A DNA stretch of 64,000 nt from the NCBI RefSeq assembly GCF_027307225.1, contig NZ_DAHUXJ010000142.1, positions 35,062-99,061 of the forward strand. The letters are read 5' to 3'. A program made the position numbers and the translations under genes. The stretch is from Bradyrhizobium sp. (lineage in GTDB: Bacteria; Pseudomonadota; Alphaproteobacteria; Rhizobiales; Xanthobacteraceae). The notes under the pieces were generated by a model that searched no databases, was not told where the DNA came from, and was given only the letters and a program-made list of their open reading frames with translations. The number at the start of each line of letters is the position of its first letter. Within the stretch, counting starts at the first letter, position 1. Below, in pieces: positions 27,602-37,200 of this stretch.

Positions 27602-29121
27602 CGAGCCCCTCCACATTCATCGTTGCGCTGGCGAACGAGACCGCGACCGCAAACCTGATGGCCGATCTCGCGCTCCTGATCGGCGCAGGCGACGTCATCA
27701 CGTTGTCGGGCGATCTCGGCGCCGGCAAGACCGCAGCAGCTCGCGCCCTGATCCGCCATGTCGCCGATGACCCCGAGATCGAGGTGCCAAGCCCGACCTT
27801 CACGCTGGCGCAAAGCTATGACCTCGCCCCGTATCCGCTGATTCATGCCGACCTCTATCGCATTAACGATGCGAGTGAACTCGAAGAGATCGGCCTGTCG
27901 CCGCTGCCGGAAGGTGTGGTCGCCTTGATCGAATGGCCGGAGCGCGCGCCCGGCGCCATGCCGCCGGATCGAATCGATATCGCGCTCAGCCACCGCCCGG
28001 CGCTGGGATCGACCGCGCGCGCCGCCGAGATCACCGGCCATGGCAAGAGCGCCGCGCAGGTCGCGCGGCTGGAGGCGCTGCGGCAATTCCTCACCGCCGC
28101 CTCATACATCGAGGCGAAACGCCAGCGCATGGCGGGCGATGCCTCGACGCGCTCCTACGCCCGGCTCTACCGCGGCGACCAGCCCGTCATCCTGATGAAT
28201 TCGCCCAAGCGTCCCGACGGACCCGCGATTTACGGCGGCAAATCCTACAGCGCCGGCGTGCATCTCGCCGAAGACGTCAGGCCGTTCGTCGCCATCGACA
28301 ACGGCCTGCGCGAGCACGGGCTCTCCGCTCCGGTGATTCATCACGCCGATCTCGATGCGGGATTTCTGATCACCGAGGATTTCGGCCGCGAAGGTTTCGT
28401 CGAGGGCGATCCGCCGCACCCGATTGCCGAACGCTATGAGACCGCCGCTGACACGCTCGCGCTGTTGCACCGCGAGGCGCTTCCAGACGAGCTGCCGATC
28501 GCGCCGCAGATCACCTACGCGATTCCAACCTTTGACATCGACGCGATGCTGGTCGAGATCGGGTTGATGCTTGAATGGTATCTGCCGGATCGCGATGCTG
28601 TGCCGTCGGACGCGGCGCGCGAGGAATTCGTGACGCAATGGCGCGACCTCCTCGGCAAGACGGATGCGTTGCCGAAAACCTGGGTGCTGCGCGACTTCCA
28701 TTCGCCGAACCTGATCTGGCTCACCGAGCGATCGGAGACGTCCAGGGTCGGCATCATCGACTTCCAGGATGCCGTGCTGGGGCCAGCGGCCTACGACCTT
28801 GTCTCGCTATTGCAGGATGCGCGGATCGATGTCCCCGAACAGCTCGAACTGACCTTGCTGACCCGTTACATCAAGGCGCGGCACGCGAGCGACAACACGT
28901 TCAATCCGGCCGGCTTTGCCGAAAGCTATGCGATCATGTCGGCGCAGCGGAACACGCGCCTGCTCGGCACGTTCGCCCGTCTCAACCGGCGCGACGGCAA
29001 GCCGCAATATCTGCGCCACCAGCCCCGAATCTGGACCTACCTGACGCGCTCGCTGGCGCATCCGGTATTGGGGGGCATCCGCGGCTGGTATGACGCCCAC
29101 GTTCCGCCGCCCCAAGGCTAG
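27598..29121 (+). CDS. Fused TsaE ATPase and AmgK-type sugar kinase
   Basis: A 507-residue two-domain protein. Residues 1-150 are TsaE, the ATPase of the t6A37 tRNA-modification complex, with P-loop GDLGAGKT (38-45) and PSPTFTLAQSY. From about 165 on it is an aminoglycoside-phosphotransferase-like kinase (GDASTRSYARL, VLRDFHSPNLIWL, IIDFQDAVLGP) of the AmgK type, which phosphorylates N-acetylmuramate and N-acetylglucosamine anomerically for peptidoglycan recycling. The sugar role is supported by murU two genes downstream. It overlaps divL by 4 bp. The fusion is, as I recall, usual in Rhizobiales. Confidence 0.9.
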   Translation: MTSPSTFIVALANETATANLMADLALLIGAGDVITLSGDLGAGKTAAARALIRHVADDPEIEVPSPTFTLAQSYDLAPYPLIHADLYRINDASELEEIGLSPLPEGVVALIEWPERAPGAMPPDRIDIALSHRPALGSTARAAEITGHGKSAAQVARLEALRQFLTAASYIEAKRQRMAGDASTRSYARLYRGDQPVILMNSPKRPDGPAIYGGKSYSAGVHLAEDVRPFVAIDNGLREHGLSAPVIHHADLDAGFLITEDFGREGFVEGDPPHPIAERYETAADTLALLHREALPDELPIAPQITYAIPTFDIDAMLVEIGLMLEWYLPDRDAVPSDAAREEFVTQWRDLLGKTDALPKTWVLRDFHSPNLIWLTERSETSRVGIIDFQDAVLGPAAYDLVSLLQDARIDVPEQLELTLLTRYIKARHASDNTFNPAGFAESYAIMSAQRNTRLLGTFARLNRRDGKPQYLRHQPRIWTYLTRSLAHPVLGGIRGWYDAHVPPPQG

Positions 29122-29229
29122 CAATTTACCGGATGTTAGCCCTCTTCCGGCTAATCTGGCGGGTACCCTGTATGCAAGGATGGTCTCGTTCAGATTCTCC
29201 GCAGGGATGGCTTCGTAGAGGCGGAGTAC

Positions 29230-29541
29230 ATGTCGGTGACAGAGCGGCGCAGAGGTGAGCGTGTCACGTTCGAGCGGGGAATTTCCGCGCACATGATGGG
29301 CATCGACGGCACGTGGCGCCGCGACTGCATCATGGAAGATGTTTCCGAGACCGGCGCCAAGCTCACGATCGAGGGCTCGGCCGAGGGACTGCATTTGAAG
29401 GAATTCTTTTTGCTGCTGTCGTCGACCGGCCTTGCCTATCGCCGCTGCGAACTCGCCTGGGTGAATGGCGATCAGATCGGAGTCAATTTTCTCAAGACCG
29501 GCGACAAGAGAAAAAAAGGGCGCCGCCCCGCCGAAGCCTGA
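29230..29541 (+). CDS. PilZ-domain protein
   Basis: A 103-residue single-domain PilZ protein. Both c-di-GMP-binding signatures are present: RxxxR in ERRRGERVTFERG and the D/NxSxxG motif in DVSETGAKL, so it probably binds c-di-GMP. The C-terminus is a basic tail (KRKKGRRPAEA). GGAG sits about 7 bp before ATG 29230. It follows tsaE-amgK by 108 bp and precedes the hairpin-filled gap before murU. What it controls is unknown. Confidence 0.85.
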   Translation: MSVTERRRGERVTFERGISAHMMGIDGTWRRDCIMEDVSETGAKLTIEGSAEGLHLKEFFLLLSSTGLAYRRCELAWVNGDQIGVNFLKTGDKRKKGRRPAEA

Positions 29542-29596
29542 ACTCGCCGCCTGAGCCCGTCTTATCGTCGTCATATCGGGCGACTATGGCGGTCGG

Positions 29597-29672
29597 CTAG
29601 TGGTCCGATTCTAACATTCGCATGCCATCTCAGCGAGCACCTTTGCGAATGTTAGAATCAAAGGACTACTAG
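29597..29672 (+). repeat. CTAG-hairpin B (type 1), paired with C
   Basis: 76-bp palindrome. Left arm CTAGTGGTCCGATTC then TAACATTCGCA; right arm TGCGAATGTTAGAATC, extra AAA, then GGACTACTAG. The inner core is AACATTC where other copies have GAAGTTC. A 13-nt spacer separates it from hairpin C. Confidence 0.88.
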
Positions 29673-29685
29673 CAAATATAGTTTC

Positions 29686-29764
29686 TTAGTGGAGTTTAGG
29701 ATTTGACATTCGCTTTGCGAGTTTGCGGCACGGTGGGTAGCGAATGTCAAATCCACTCCACTAA
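29686..29764 (+). repeat. CTAG-hairpin C (type 2), TTAG/CTAA ends
   Basis: 79-bp palindrome. Left arm TTAGTGGAGTTTAGGATTTG then ACATTCGCT; right arm AGCGAATGTCAAATCC then ACTCCACTAA. The left arm has three extra bases. Ends are TTAG and CTAA, so the outermost base also pairs, which indicates terminal inverted repeats rather than a 4-bp direct target duplication. Confidence 0.88.
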
Positions 29765-29878
29765 TCAATGCGCCGCTCGAATCGCCGTGATATGATTCGC
29801 GGCCGTCCCGGTTGCCCTCCTCCGGCAAGCAGGGTTGATTCCGTCCCTTCTTGCGGGAACCAGGAATTCGAGAGCTCT
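29765..29878. other. Non-coding stretch between hairpin units
   Basis: About 114 bp with no gene and no strong hairpin. CTCCTCCGGCAAGCAGGG-like and TTCTTGCGGGAACC segments hint at remnants of another repeat, but I cannot define it. Confidence 0.3.
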
Positions 29879-29907
29879 CCGGTGGAGTGGATTTGACATT
29901 CGCTACC
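29879..29907 (-). repeat. CTAG-hairpin C' left half (type 2), split by an insertion
   Basis: CCGGTGGAGTGG then ATTTGACATTCGCTACC matches the reverse complement of hairpin C from its foot into its loop. The remainder of the same hairpin is found at 30078-30120, beyond hairpins D and E. Confidence 0.85.
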
Positions 29908-29910
29908 AAT

Positions 29911-29985
29911 CTAGTGCTCCGATTCCGAAGTTCGTATCATATTGCGGCTCCACGTTTACGAACTTCGGAATCGAAGGAGCACTAG
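29911..29985 (+). repeat. CTAG-hairpin D (type 1), paired with E
   Basis: 75-bp palindrome. Left arm CTAGTGCTCCGATTCCGAAG then TTCGTA; right arm TACGAACTTCGGAATCGAAG then GAGCACTAG, with three extra bases. It is nearly identical to the reverse complement of hairpin M (two differences by eye). Confidence 0.9.
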
Positions 29986-29999
29986 CCAATTATATGATT

Positions 30000-30077
30000 C
30001 TAGTGCGGTTTAGAATTTGAAGTTCCTATGATGAGGTTACCGCGAAACTAATAGGAACTTCAAATTCACCGCACTGG
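30000..30077 (+). repeat. CTAG-hairpin E (type 2), paired with D
   Basis: 78-bp palindrome. Left arm CTAGTGCGGTTTAGAATTTG then AAGTTCCTA; right arm TAGGAACTTCAAATTCACCG then CACTGG (CTAG decayed to CTGG). The left arm has three extra bases. The spacer to D is CCAATTATATGATT. It is nearly identical to the reverse complement of hairpin L. Confidence 0.9.
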
Positions 30078-30120
30078 CCGCAAGCCCGGAAAGCGCGTGT
30101 CAAATCCAAAACTCCACCAG
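30078..30120 (-). repeat. CTAG-hairpin C' right half (type 2)
   Basis: GCCGCAAGCCCGGAAAGCG then TGTCAAATCC and ACTCCACCAG align with the loop and second arm of the reverse complement of C (GCCGCAAACTCGCAAAGCG, TGTCAAATCC). Joined to 29879-29907 it would rebuild a hairpin of about 72 bp. CTAG has decayed to CCAG. Confidence 0.82.
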
Positions 30121-30133
30121 AAACATAGATTTG

Positions 30134-30210
30134 CTAGTGGTCCTTTTGATTCTAACATTTGCAAAAGTGGCTGCTGTGAAGGGATGCCAATGTTAGAATC
30201 GGACCACTAG
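30134..30210 (-). repeat. CTAG-hairpin G (type 1), abutting the murU start codon
   Basis: 77-bp palindrome, the reverse-oriented equivalent of B. Left arm CTAGTGGTCCTTTTGATTC then TAACATTTGC; right arm CCAATGTTAGAATCGGACC then ACTAG. Three or four extra bases are in the left arm. One base separates the right CTAG from ATG 30212 of murU. Confidence 0.88.
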
Positions 30211-30211
30211 A

Positions 30212-30934
30212 ATGCCTGTCAAACCCGACAAAGCCATGGTCCTCGCCGCCGGTCTCGGCGTGCGGATGCGTCCGTTGACGGATCGGATGCCGAAGCCGCT
30301 GGTGTCGGTGGCGGGCCGTCCGTTGCTCGATCACGTGCTCGACAAGCTCGGCAATGCCGGCGTCGGCCAGGCGGTCGTCAATGTCCACTATCTCCCCGAT
30401 CAGATCATCGAGCACGTCAGAGGCCGCAAACGACCTCGCGTGATCATTTCGGACGAGCGCAACCAGGTGCTCGGCACCGGTGGTGGCGTCGTCAAGGCGC
30501 TGCCGCTCCTGGGCAATGCGCCGTTCTTTCATCTCAATGCCGATACGATGTGGATCGATGGCGTGCGGCCGAACCTGGCGCGGCTTGCCGAAGCCTTTGA
30601 TCCCGCGCGCATGGACATCCTGCTCCTGATGGCGCCGACCGCGAGCAGCATCGGCTATGAAGGCAACGGCGATTACGCCATGCTGCCCGATGGCGCCTTG
30701 CGGAAGCGCAAAGAGCATCAGGTGGTTCCGTTCGTCTATGCGGGCGTCGCGGTCATGTCGCCCACGATCTTCGCCGGCGCACCGAAGGGCGAATTTTCGC
30801 TGACCAAGATGTTCGATGCGGCGAACGAGCAGGAACGGCTGTTTGGGCTGCGGCTCGACGGCACCTGGATGCATGTCGGAACGCCCGATGCGATCGGCGC
30901 CGCCGAAGAGGCATTTCTGGAAAGCGTGGCGTAG
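30212..30934 (+). CDS. murU: N-acetylmuramate-1-phosphate uridylyltransferase
   Basis: MurU makes UDP-MurNAc from MurNAc-1-P in the AmgK/MurU recycling route that bypasses de novo UDP-MurNAc synthesis and its fosfomycin-sensitive step. The 240-residue nucleotidyltransferase has the signature VLAAGLGVRMRPLTDRMPKP, the metal Asp in FHLNADTMWIDG and WMHVGTPDAIGAAE. The kinase half of the pathway is in the fused gene at 27598-29121, so the operon encodes both steps. No Shine-Dalgarno lies between the start and hairpin G one base away, so translation may depend on that hairpin or on leaderless or coupled initiation. Confidence 0.9.
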   Translation: MPVKPDKAMVLAAGLGVRMRPLTDRMPKPLVSVAGRPLLDHVLDKLGNAGVGQAVVNVHYLPDQIIEHVRGRKRPRVIISDERNQVLGTGGGVVKALPLLGNAPFFHLNADTMWIDGVRPNLARLAEAFDPARMDILLLMAPTASSIGYEGNGDYAMLPDGALRKRKEHQVVPFVYAGVAVMSPTIFAGAPKGEFSLTKMFDAANEQERLFGLRLDGTWMHVGTPDAIGAAEEAFLESVA

Positions 30935-31039
30935 CCACCCCGCCGTCATTGCCGGGCATAGCTGTCCGAAGGACGGCGTCGCTTCCGCTAGCCTATGAAC
31001 CGGCATTCCATCATTCTTCAAAGAATTTTTTGCGATGGA

Positions 31040-31061
31040 TGCGCGGGTCAAACCCCGCGCA
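31040..31061. repeat. GC palindrome before addB
   Basis: TGCGCGGG and CCCGCGCA arms with a six-base loop lie 50 bp before addB, preceded by ATTCTTCAAAGAAT and a T-run at 31024-31031. It is one of the small bradyrhizobial palindromes; the first stem plus T-run might end the murU message. Confidence 0.5.
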
Positions 31062-31110
31062 TGACGCGCCGAGAATCTCTATATTCGCGTGATCTCGAAT
31101 CAGGCAGCCC

Positions 31111-34100
31111 ATGCGCGTCCTCAGCGTTCCCCCCTCCGTGCCGTTCCTGCGCACCGTCGTTGCGGCGCTGATCGACGGCCGGCTGGTCGAGGGCTTCGAG
31201 GCGCACACGCGGCCGGAACGGCTGGCGTCGGCGACGCTTTATCTTCCGACCCGCCGCTCGAGCCGGCTGGTGCGGGAAATCTTTCTGGAAGAACTCGGTG
31301 CCCAGGCGGTGTTGCTGCCTCGTATTGTCGCGCTCGGCGATATCGACGAAGACGAACTGGCCTTTGCCGAAGAGGATGAATCCTATGGCGGAACCACCGC
31401 GCTGGAGCTTCCGCCAAAACTCGGCGAGCTGGAACGCCGGCTGACGCTTGCAAGACTGGTGGCGGCGTGGGCGAAGAGCTCCGTCACGGCGCCGCTTGTG
31501 GTTGGGGGGGCGGCTTCGACGCTCGCGCTCGCCGGCGATCTTGCGCGGCTGATGGACGACATGGTCACCCGCGGCGTCGGCTGGGACGCGCTCGACGGCC
31601 TCGTGCCGGATGGCCTCGATGAATATTGGCGATATTCGCTCGACTTCCTGCGGATCGCGCGCGAAGCGTGGCCGGCTTACCTCGCGGAAATCGGCAAGAT
31701 GGAGCCGGCTGAACGGCGCGATCGCCTGATCGATGCTGAAGCCAAACGGCTCGCCGCCCATCACGCCGGTCCGGTGATCGCGGCGGGTTCGACCGGATCG
31801 ATGCCCGCAACCGCAAAATTCCTGCATGTGATGGCGCAGTTGCCGCACGGCGCGGTCATCCTGCCGGGACTGGATACCGACCTCGACGAAGTATCCTGGC
31901 AAAGCATTGGCGGGATACGGAACGACGAGGGCCAGTTCACCGAACATCCCGCGTCGAGCCATCCGCAATATGCGATGCATGCGCTGCTCGAACGCTTCGC
32001 CATCCATCGCAGCGATGTCGAAGTTCTGGGAACGCCGGCCCCGGATGGGCGCGACCTCTTGCTGTCGGAGGCGATGCGCCCGCCCAATGCGACGGCGCAA
32101 TGGCACGATCGGTTGGCGCTGGCGGAAATCGCTCAACATATTGCCAGCGGCATGAAGGACCTTGCCGTGATCGAGGCGTCCAATCCGGAAATGGAGGCGC
32201 TAGCGATTGCGATCGCGATGCGTGAAGCCGCCCACTTGCAGAAATCCGCGGCGCTGGTGACGCCGGATCGCGCACTGGCACGCCGGGTGATGGCGGCACT
32301 CACGCGCTGGAATCTCGACGTCGACGATTCCGGCGGTGAGGCGCTGATCGAAACCTCCGCTGGCATCTTCGCGCGGCTGGTCGCGGAAGCGGCCGCAAGG
32401 GGGCTGGAGCCGCCGACGCTGCTGGCACTGTTGAAACACCCACTGTTCCGTCTGGGCGCCGCACCTGGTAGCCACAAGGCCGCCGTTGAGACGCTCGAAC
32501 TCGCTTTGTTGCGCGGCACGCGCCCGCAATCGGGCGCCAAGGGGCTCGCTGAAGATTTCGCCCGCTTCCGCACCGAACACGGCAGGTTTCACCGCAAGGA
32601 AGTGTCATCGCTGCATGCATCGGAAAGGCGCGCACGGCTGAAGGATCGAGAGCTCGATCGCGTGCAGGCGCTGATCGCGGCACTGCAGGCAGCGCTGGCG
32701 CCGATGGAAAACCTCTCGTCCACGCGCCCGTATGATTTGGCCGAGATCGCCGCGCGTCACCGCGAGGCGCTGATCGCCCTGTCGGAAGATGCGGACGGCG
32801 TCGCGGTGGCGTTCGAAGGCGAGGCCGGCATCGCGCTCGCATCAAGCTTCGACGACCTGCTCGCCGGACAGACCAAGAGTGGTCTGTTGGTGGCGCTGCC
32901 CGACTACCCGGAGGTGTTTCAGACCGCCTTCGCCGATCGCGCCGTCCGCCGCCCCGAGAAGCCGGGCGCGTCGCTCCACATCTATGGTCCGCTGGAATCT
33001 CGGCTGATGCAGGCCGATCGCGTCATCGCCGGCGGATTGATCGAAGGCGTCTGGCCGCCGGCGCCGCGCACCGATCCGTGGTTGAGCCGGCCGATGCGGC
33101 ACCAGCTTGGCCTCGACCTGCCGGAGCGGCGCATCGGCCTGTCGGCCCATGACTTCGCACAGTTACTCGGAAGCGAGGAAGTGTTCCTCAGCCATTCCGC
33201 CAAGGCCGGCGGCGCGCCCGCGGTCGCCTCGCGTTTCCTGCATCGGCTGGAGGCCGTCGCCGGCGAAGCGCGTTGGGAAAAAGCAAAGCAGGCCGGCAAG
33301 CAGTACGTTGAGTTTGCGCTCGCGCTCGACGCGCCGGAAGAGGTGAAGCCGGTCAGACAGCCGGCACCGACGCCACCGCGCGCAACGAGACCGTTGCGGC
33401 TATCCGTCACCGCGATCGAGGACTGGCTGCGCGATCCCTACACCATCTACGCCAAGCACATCCTCAAGCTCGAGGCGCTCGATCCCGTCGACATGCCGCT
33501 GTCGGCGGCCGATCGCGGCTCCGCCATTCACAATGCGATCGGCGACTTCACGAAGAAATTCGCCAAGGATCTGCCGGCAAACCCGGTCGAAAAGCTGCGC
33601 GAAATCGGGCTGATCCATTTTGCTCCGCTGATGGAGCGGCCCGAGGCACGCGCGCTGTGGTGGCCGCGCTTTCAACACATCATCCGATGGTTTTCGGAAT
33701 GGGAAGCGGCGCGGCGCGGCAACATCGCCGCGATCGAAGCGGAGATCAAGGGCGAGATCCCGATCCACCTCGACCATGACCGGACATTCCATCTCTCCGC
33801 GCGCGCCGACCGTATCGAGCGCCGCGCCGACGGAAGCTTCGCCATCCTCGACTACAAGACGGGAACGCCGCCGACGGGAAAGCAGGTGCGGATGGGCCTG
33901 TCGCCACAGCTCACGCTGGAAGCAGCAATCCTGCGCCAGGGTGGCTTTGAAGGCGTCGATGCAGGTTCATCGGTCGGCGAACTCGCGTATGTCAGGATCA
34001 GCGGCAACAATCCGCCCGGCGAGCACAAAGTGCTGGACCTCAAGGTCAAGAACGAGGCGCCGCAACCGCCCGACGAGGCGGCCGACTACGCGCTGGCGCA

Positions 34101-34254
34101 GCTTGCGGCACTGATCCGCAAGTTCGAAAACGAGGCCGAACCCTACCGTTCGCTGAACCTGCCGATGTGGACCAACCGCTACGGCAGCTACGACGATCTG
34201 GCGCGGATCAAGGAATGGTCGGCGGCCGGCGGCCTGGCGCTTCCCGAATGGTGA
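31111..34254 (+). CDS. addB: AddAB helicase-nuclease, subunit AddB
   Basis: AddB is the second subunit of the recombination enzyme that processes double-strand ends, the alphaproteobacterial counterpart of RecBCD. The 1047-residue protein starts with LYLPTRRSSRLVREIFLEEL, part of the inactivated helicase half, and ends with a PD-(D/E)xK nuclease domain (SFAILDYKTGTPPTGKQV) with Glu in LTLEAAILRQGGF. RLSVTAIEDWLRDPYTIYAK begins that domain. The addA start lies inside the last codons, so the two are translationally coupled. Confidence 0.93.
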   Translation: MRVLSVPPSVPFLRTVVAALIDGRLVEGFEAHTRPERLASATLYLPTRRSSRLVREIFLEELGAQAVLLPRIVALGDIDEDELAFAEEDESYGGTTALELPPKLGELERRLTLARLVAAWAKSSVTAPLVVGGAASTLALAGDLARLMDDMVTRGVGWDALDGLVPDGLDEYWRYSLDFLRIAREAWPAYLAEIGKMEPAERRDRLIDAEAKRLAAHHAGPVIAAGSTGSMPATAKFLHVMAQLPHGAVILPGLDTDLDEVSWQSIGGIRNDEGQFTEHPASSHPQYAMHALLERFAIHRSDVEVLGTPAPDGRDLLLSEAMRPPNATAQWHDRLALAEIAQHIASGMKDLAVIEASNPEMEALAIAIAMREAAHLQKSAALVTPDRALARRVMAALTRWNLDVDDSGGEALIETSAGIFARLVAEAAARGLEPPTLLALLKHPLFRLGAAPGSHKAAVETLELALLRGTRPQSGAKGLAEDFARFRTEHGRFHRKEVSSLHASERRARLKDRELDRVQALIAALQAALAPMENLSSTRPYDLAEIAARHREALIALSEDADGVAVAFEGEAGIALASSFDDLLAGQTKSGLLVALPDYPEVFQTAFADRAVRRPEKPGASLHIYGPLESRLMQADRVIAGGLIEGVWPPAPRTDPWLSRPMRHQLGLDLPERRIGLSAHDFAQLLGSEEVFLSHSAKAGGAPAVASRFLHRLEAVAGEARWEKAKQAGKQYVEFALALDAPEEVKPVRQPAPTPPRATRPLRLSVTAIEDWLRDPYTIYAKHILKLEALDPVDMPLSAADRGSAIHNAIGDFTKKFAKDLPANPVEKLREIGLIHFAPLMERPEARALWWPRFQHIIRWFSEWEAARRGNIAAIEAEIKGEIPIHLDHDRTFHLSARADRIERRADGSFAILDYKTGTPPTGKQVRMGLSPQLTLEAAILRQGGFEGVDAGSSVGELAYVRISGNNPPGEHKVLDLKVKNEAPQPPDEAADYALAQLAALIRKFENEAEPYRSLNLPMWTNRYGSYDDLARIKEWSAAGGLALPEW

Positions 34255-37200
34255 AAGCGGCACGCAATATCCCCGCGGCGGTCCGCGACAAACAGGCCAG
34301 CGCCTCGAATCCGGCCTCGTCGTCGTTCGTTTCGGCGAATGCGGGCTCCGGCAAGACGCATGTGCTGGTGCAGCGTGTGATCCGGCTGCTGCTTTCCGGC
34401 GTGCCGCCGGAGAAGATCCTGTGCATCACCTTCACCAAGGCCGCCGCCGCCAACATGGCGGAGCGCGTCTTCACCACGCTCGGCCATTGGGTAACGCTCG
34501 ACAACGACGCGCTCGATGCCGCGATCCGCGACGCCGGCCTCCCCCATCCCACGGCCCGGCTGCGCAAGGTCGCCCGCGAGTTGTTCGCGCGCGCGCTGGA
34601 AACGCCAGGCGGGCTGAAGGTGCAGACCATCCACGCGCTGTGCACCAGGCTTTTGCAGCAATTCCCGTTTGAGGCCAACGTTCCGGCACGCTTCGCCGTA
34701 CTCGACGAGCGCGACCAGGCCGACATGATGGAACGCGCCAACCTCAAGGTTTTCCTCGAAGCGTCACGCGCCCCCGACAGCGTGCTCGGCCGCGCGCTGC
34801 AGACCGCGATGGCGAGCGCCGCCGATATCACCTTCAAGGACGTCGTTCGCGAGGCCTGCCTCTCCCGGGATCATTTCATGGCATGGACCGACGCTGCCGG
34901 GAGCGCGGAGGAAGCGGCTGCGCAGATGTCGGCTGCGCTCGGCGTGTCGGCAACGGACAATCTCGACGAGGTCGAGTGCGAGATCGTGGACGGCCCCTAT
35001 TTGCCGCGCCGGCGCTGGACGGAGATCGCAGACGCGCTCGATGCCAGCAGCAAGCAGGACCAGAAACAGGCCGCACAATTGCGCTTTGCGTTCGGCGTTA
35101 CAGGCAACGCGCAGGTGGACGAATATCTCTGCGTGTTTCTCACCGACGACAAGACGCCGCGGGCGAACGTTCTGACCAAGTCCTTCTTCAAGGACAATCC
35201 GTCGGTCGCCCGCCTGTTCGACAACGAGATCGCGCGCCTGGCACCGCTGATCGAAAAACGCCGTGCCGTCGTTGCCCGCGACCGCACCGAGGCGCTGCTG
35301 CATATCGCAATCGCAGCGGCGGCGAACTACCGCCGCGAGAAGGAAGAACGCGGGCTGCTCGACTATGATGACCTGATCGACAAGACACTGGTCATGCTGG
35401 GCAAGGTTTCCGCCGGCTGGGTGCATTACAAGCTCGACCGCGGCGTCGACCATGTCCTGATCGACGAGGCGCAGGATACCAGCCCGCGGCAGTGGGACAT
35501 CGTCGAGCACATCATTTCGGAATTCACCGCTGGTCACGGCGCGCGCGACGGCGTTATCCGTACCGTGTTTGCGGTCGGCGACGAAAAGCAATCGATCTTC
35601 TCGTTCCAGGGCGCGGCGCCGCGCGAGTTCGCCGAGCGCCGGCAGCGCTTCGCTTCACGCTTCAAGGCCGCCGGCCTGGGCTTCGAATCGATTTCCTTCA
35701 CCTATTCTTTCCGGTCCGGCGCCGGCGTCTTGCGCGCGGTGGAAAGCGCGTTCCAGTCGCCCGAAGTCTATCGGAGCATCACCACCGATCTCGACGGGAT
35801 GCCGCCGCACCTCGCGCTTGCCGACGCCGGCCCGAGCACGATCGAACTGTGGCCGCTGGCAAAAGCCGACGAGCGCAAGGAGGTCGAAGGCTGGCTCGCG
35901 CCGTTCGATGATCTGTCGGTGACGAGCCCCGAAGTAAAGCTCTCGAAACGTATTCAGGCCGAGATCAGGCGGCTGGTTGCAAGCGGCACCATGACCGGCC
36001 CCAGCGGCGCGCGCCGTGCCTTGAGCTACGGCGATGTGCTGGTGCTGGTACGGCGGCGCGGCAATCTCTTCGACGCCGTGATCCAGGCCCTGAAGCATGC
36101 GAGCATCCCGGTCGCCGGCGCCGACCGGCTGAAACTGACCGAGCACATCGCAATCATCGACCTGATGAATCTGGCGGACGCGCTCTTGCTGCCGCAGGAC
36201 GACCTTGCACTGGCTGTCGCCTTGAAAAGCCCGCTGTTCGCCCTCGACGACGACGACCTGTTCGCGCTCGCCTGGGATCGCAAGGGCTCGCTGCGCGCGG
36301 CGCTGTCGCGGCACGCCGCGACAAATCCGAAATTCCAGGCCGCGCTCGAGCGGCTTGAGGAATACGAGCGTCGTCTCACGAACGAAACTCCGTTTGCGTT
36401 CTACGCGTGGCTGTTGGGCGGCGATGGCGGCAGGCAGCGTATTCTGCGCCGGCTCGGCCATGAAGCGAACGATGCGCTCGACGAATTCCTCGAGCTCGCC
36501 TTGAACTATGAGCGCAAGGCCCCGGCCTCGCTGCAGGGATTCATGGCCTGGCTGCGCTCGGCCGACACCGAGGTCAAACGCGACATGGAAATCTCGCGCG
36601 ATGAGGTGCGTGTGATGACCGTGCATGGCGCCAAGGGCCTGGAAGCCTCCGTCGTCATCATGGTCGATACGACATCGTCGCCCGCGGATACGCAGCGATT
36701 GCGACTGATCCTGTTGCCGCGCGGCAACGGCGGATTCGTCACGGTCTGGGCCGGCAAGAAGGCCGACGATCCGTCAGTCGTCGCCGCGGCGAGAGACGCG
36801 ATGCTTGACGATACCGAGGACGAATATCGCCGCCTGCTTTATGTGGCGATGACGCGCGCCGCCGACCGGCTGATCGTTGCGGGCATCAAGCCCGGCAATA
36901 TGAACAGCATCCGCAAGCTCTGCTGGTACGATCTCGCCGACAAGGGGCTGGCGGCCTCCGGCCTTCAGGAAGAGACCATCGAAACCGACGATGGCCCGAT
37001 CCGGCGCTACACGCGCGCCGAAGACGGCGTTCAAGCAGGCGGCGCGATGGCGACCACGACCACCGCGCCATCGACATTGCCTTCCTGGCTGCGAACGTCG
37101 CTGCCGGCGCAAACGACAGGAACGGATCTGCTGCGTCCGTCGGACGCTGGCGGGGACGCCACGCGGCGCGTCAGATCCAGCGAGTTGGTCGAGCAGCGTA

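Noticed and set aside
29686..29764. IS5-type YTAR 4-bp target duplication at the hairpin ends
   Set aside because: Hairpin C has TTAG on one side and CTAA on the other, which are inverted, not direct; a TA duplication or no duplication fits better.
29597..30210. CRISPR array
   Set aside because: The repeats are self-palindromic, of unequal sequence and irregular spacing, with no spacers of constant length and no cas genes.
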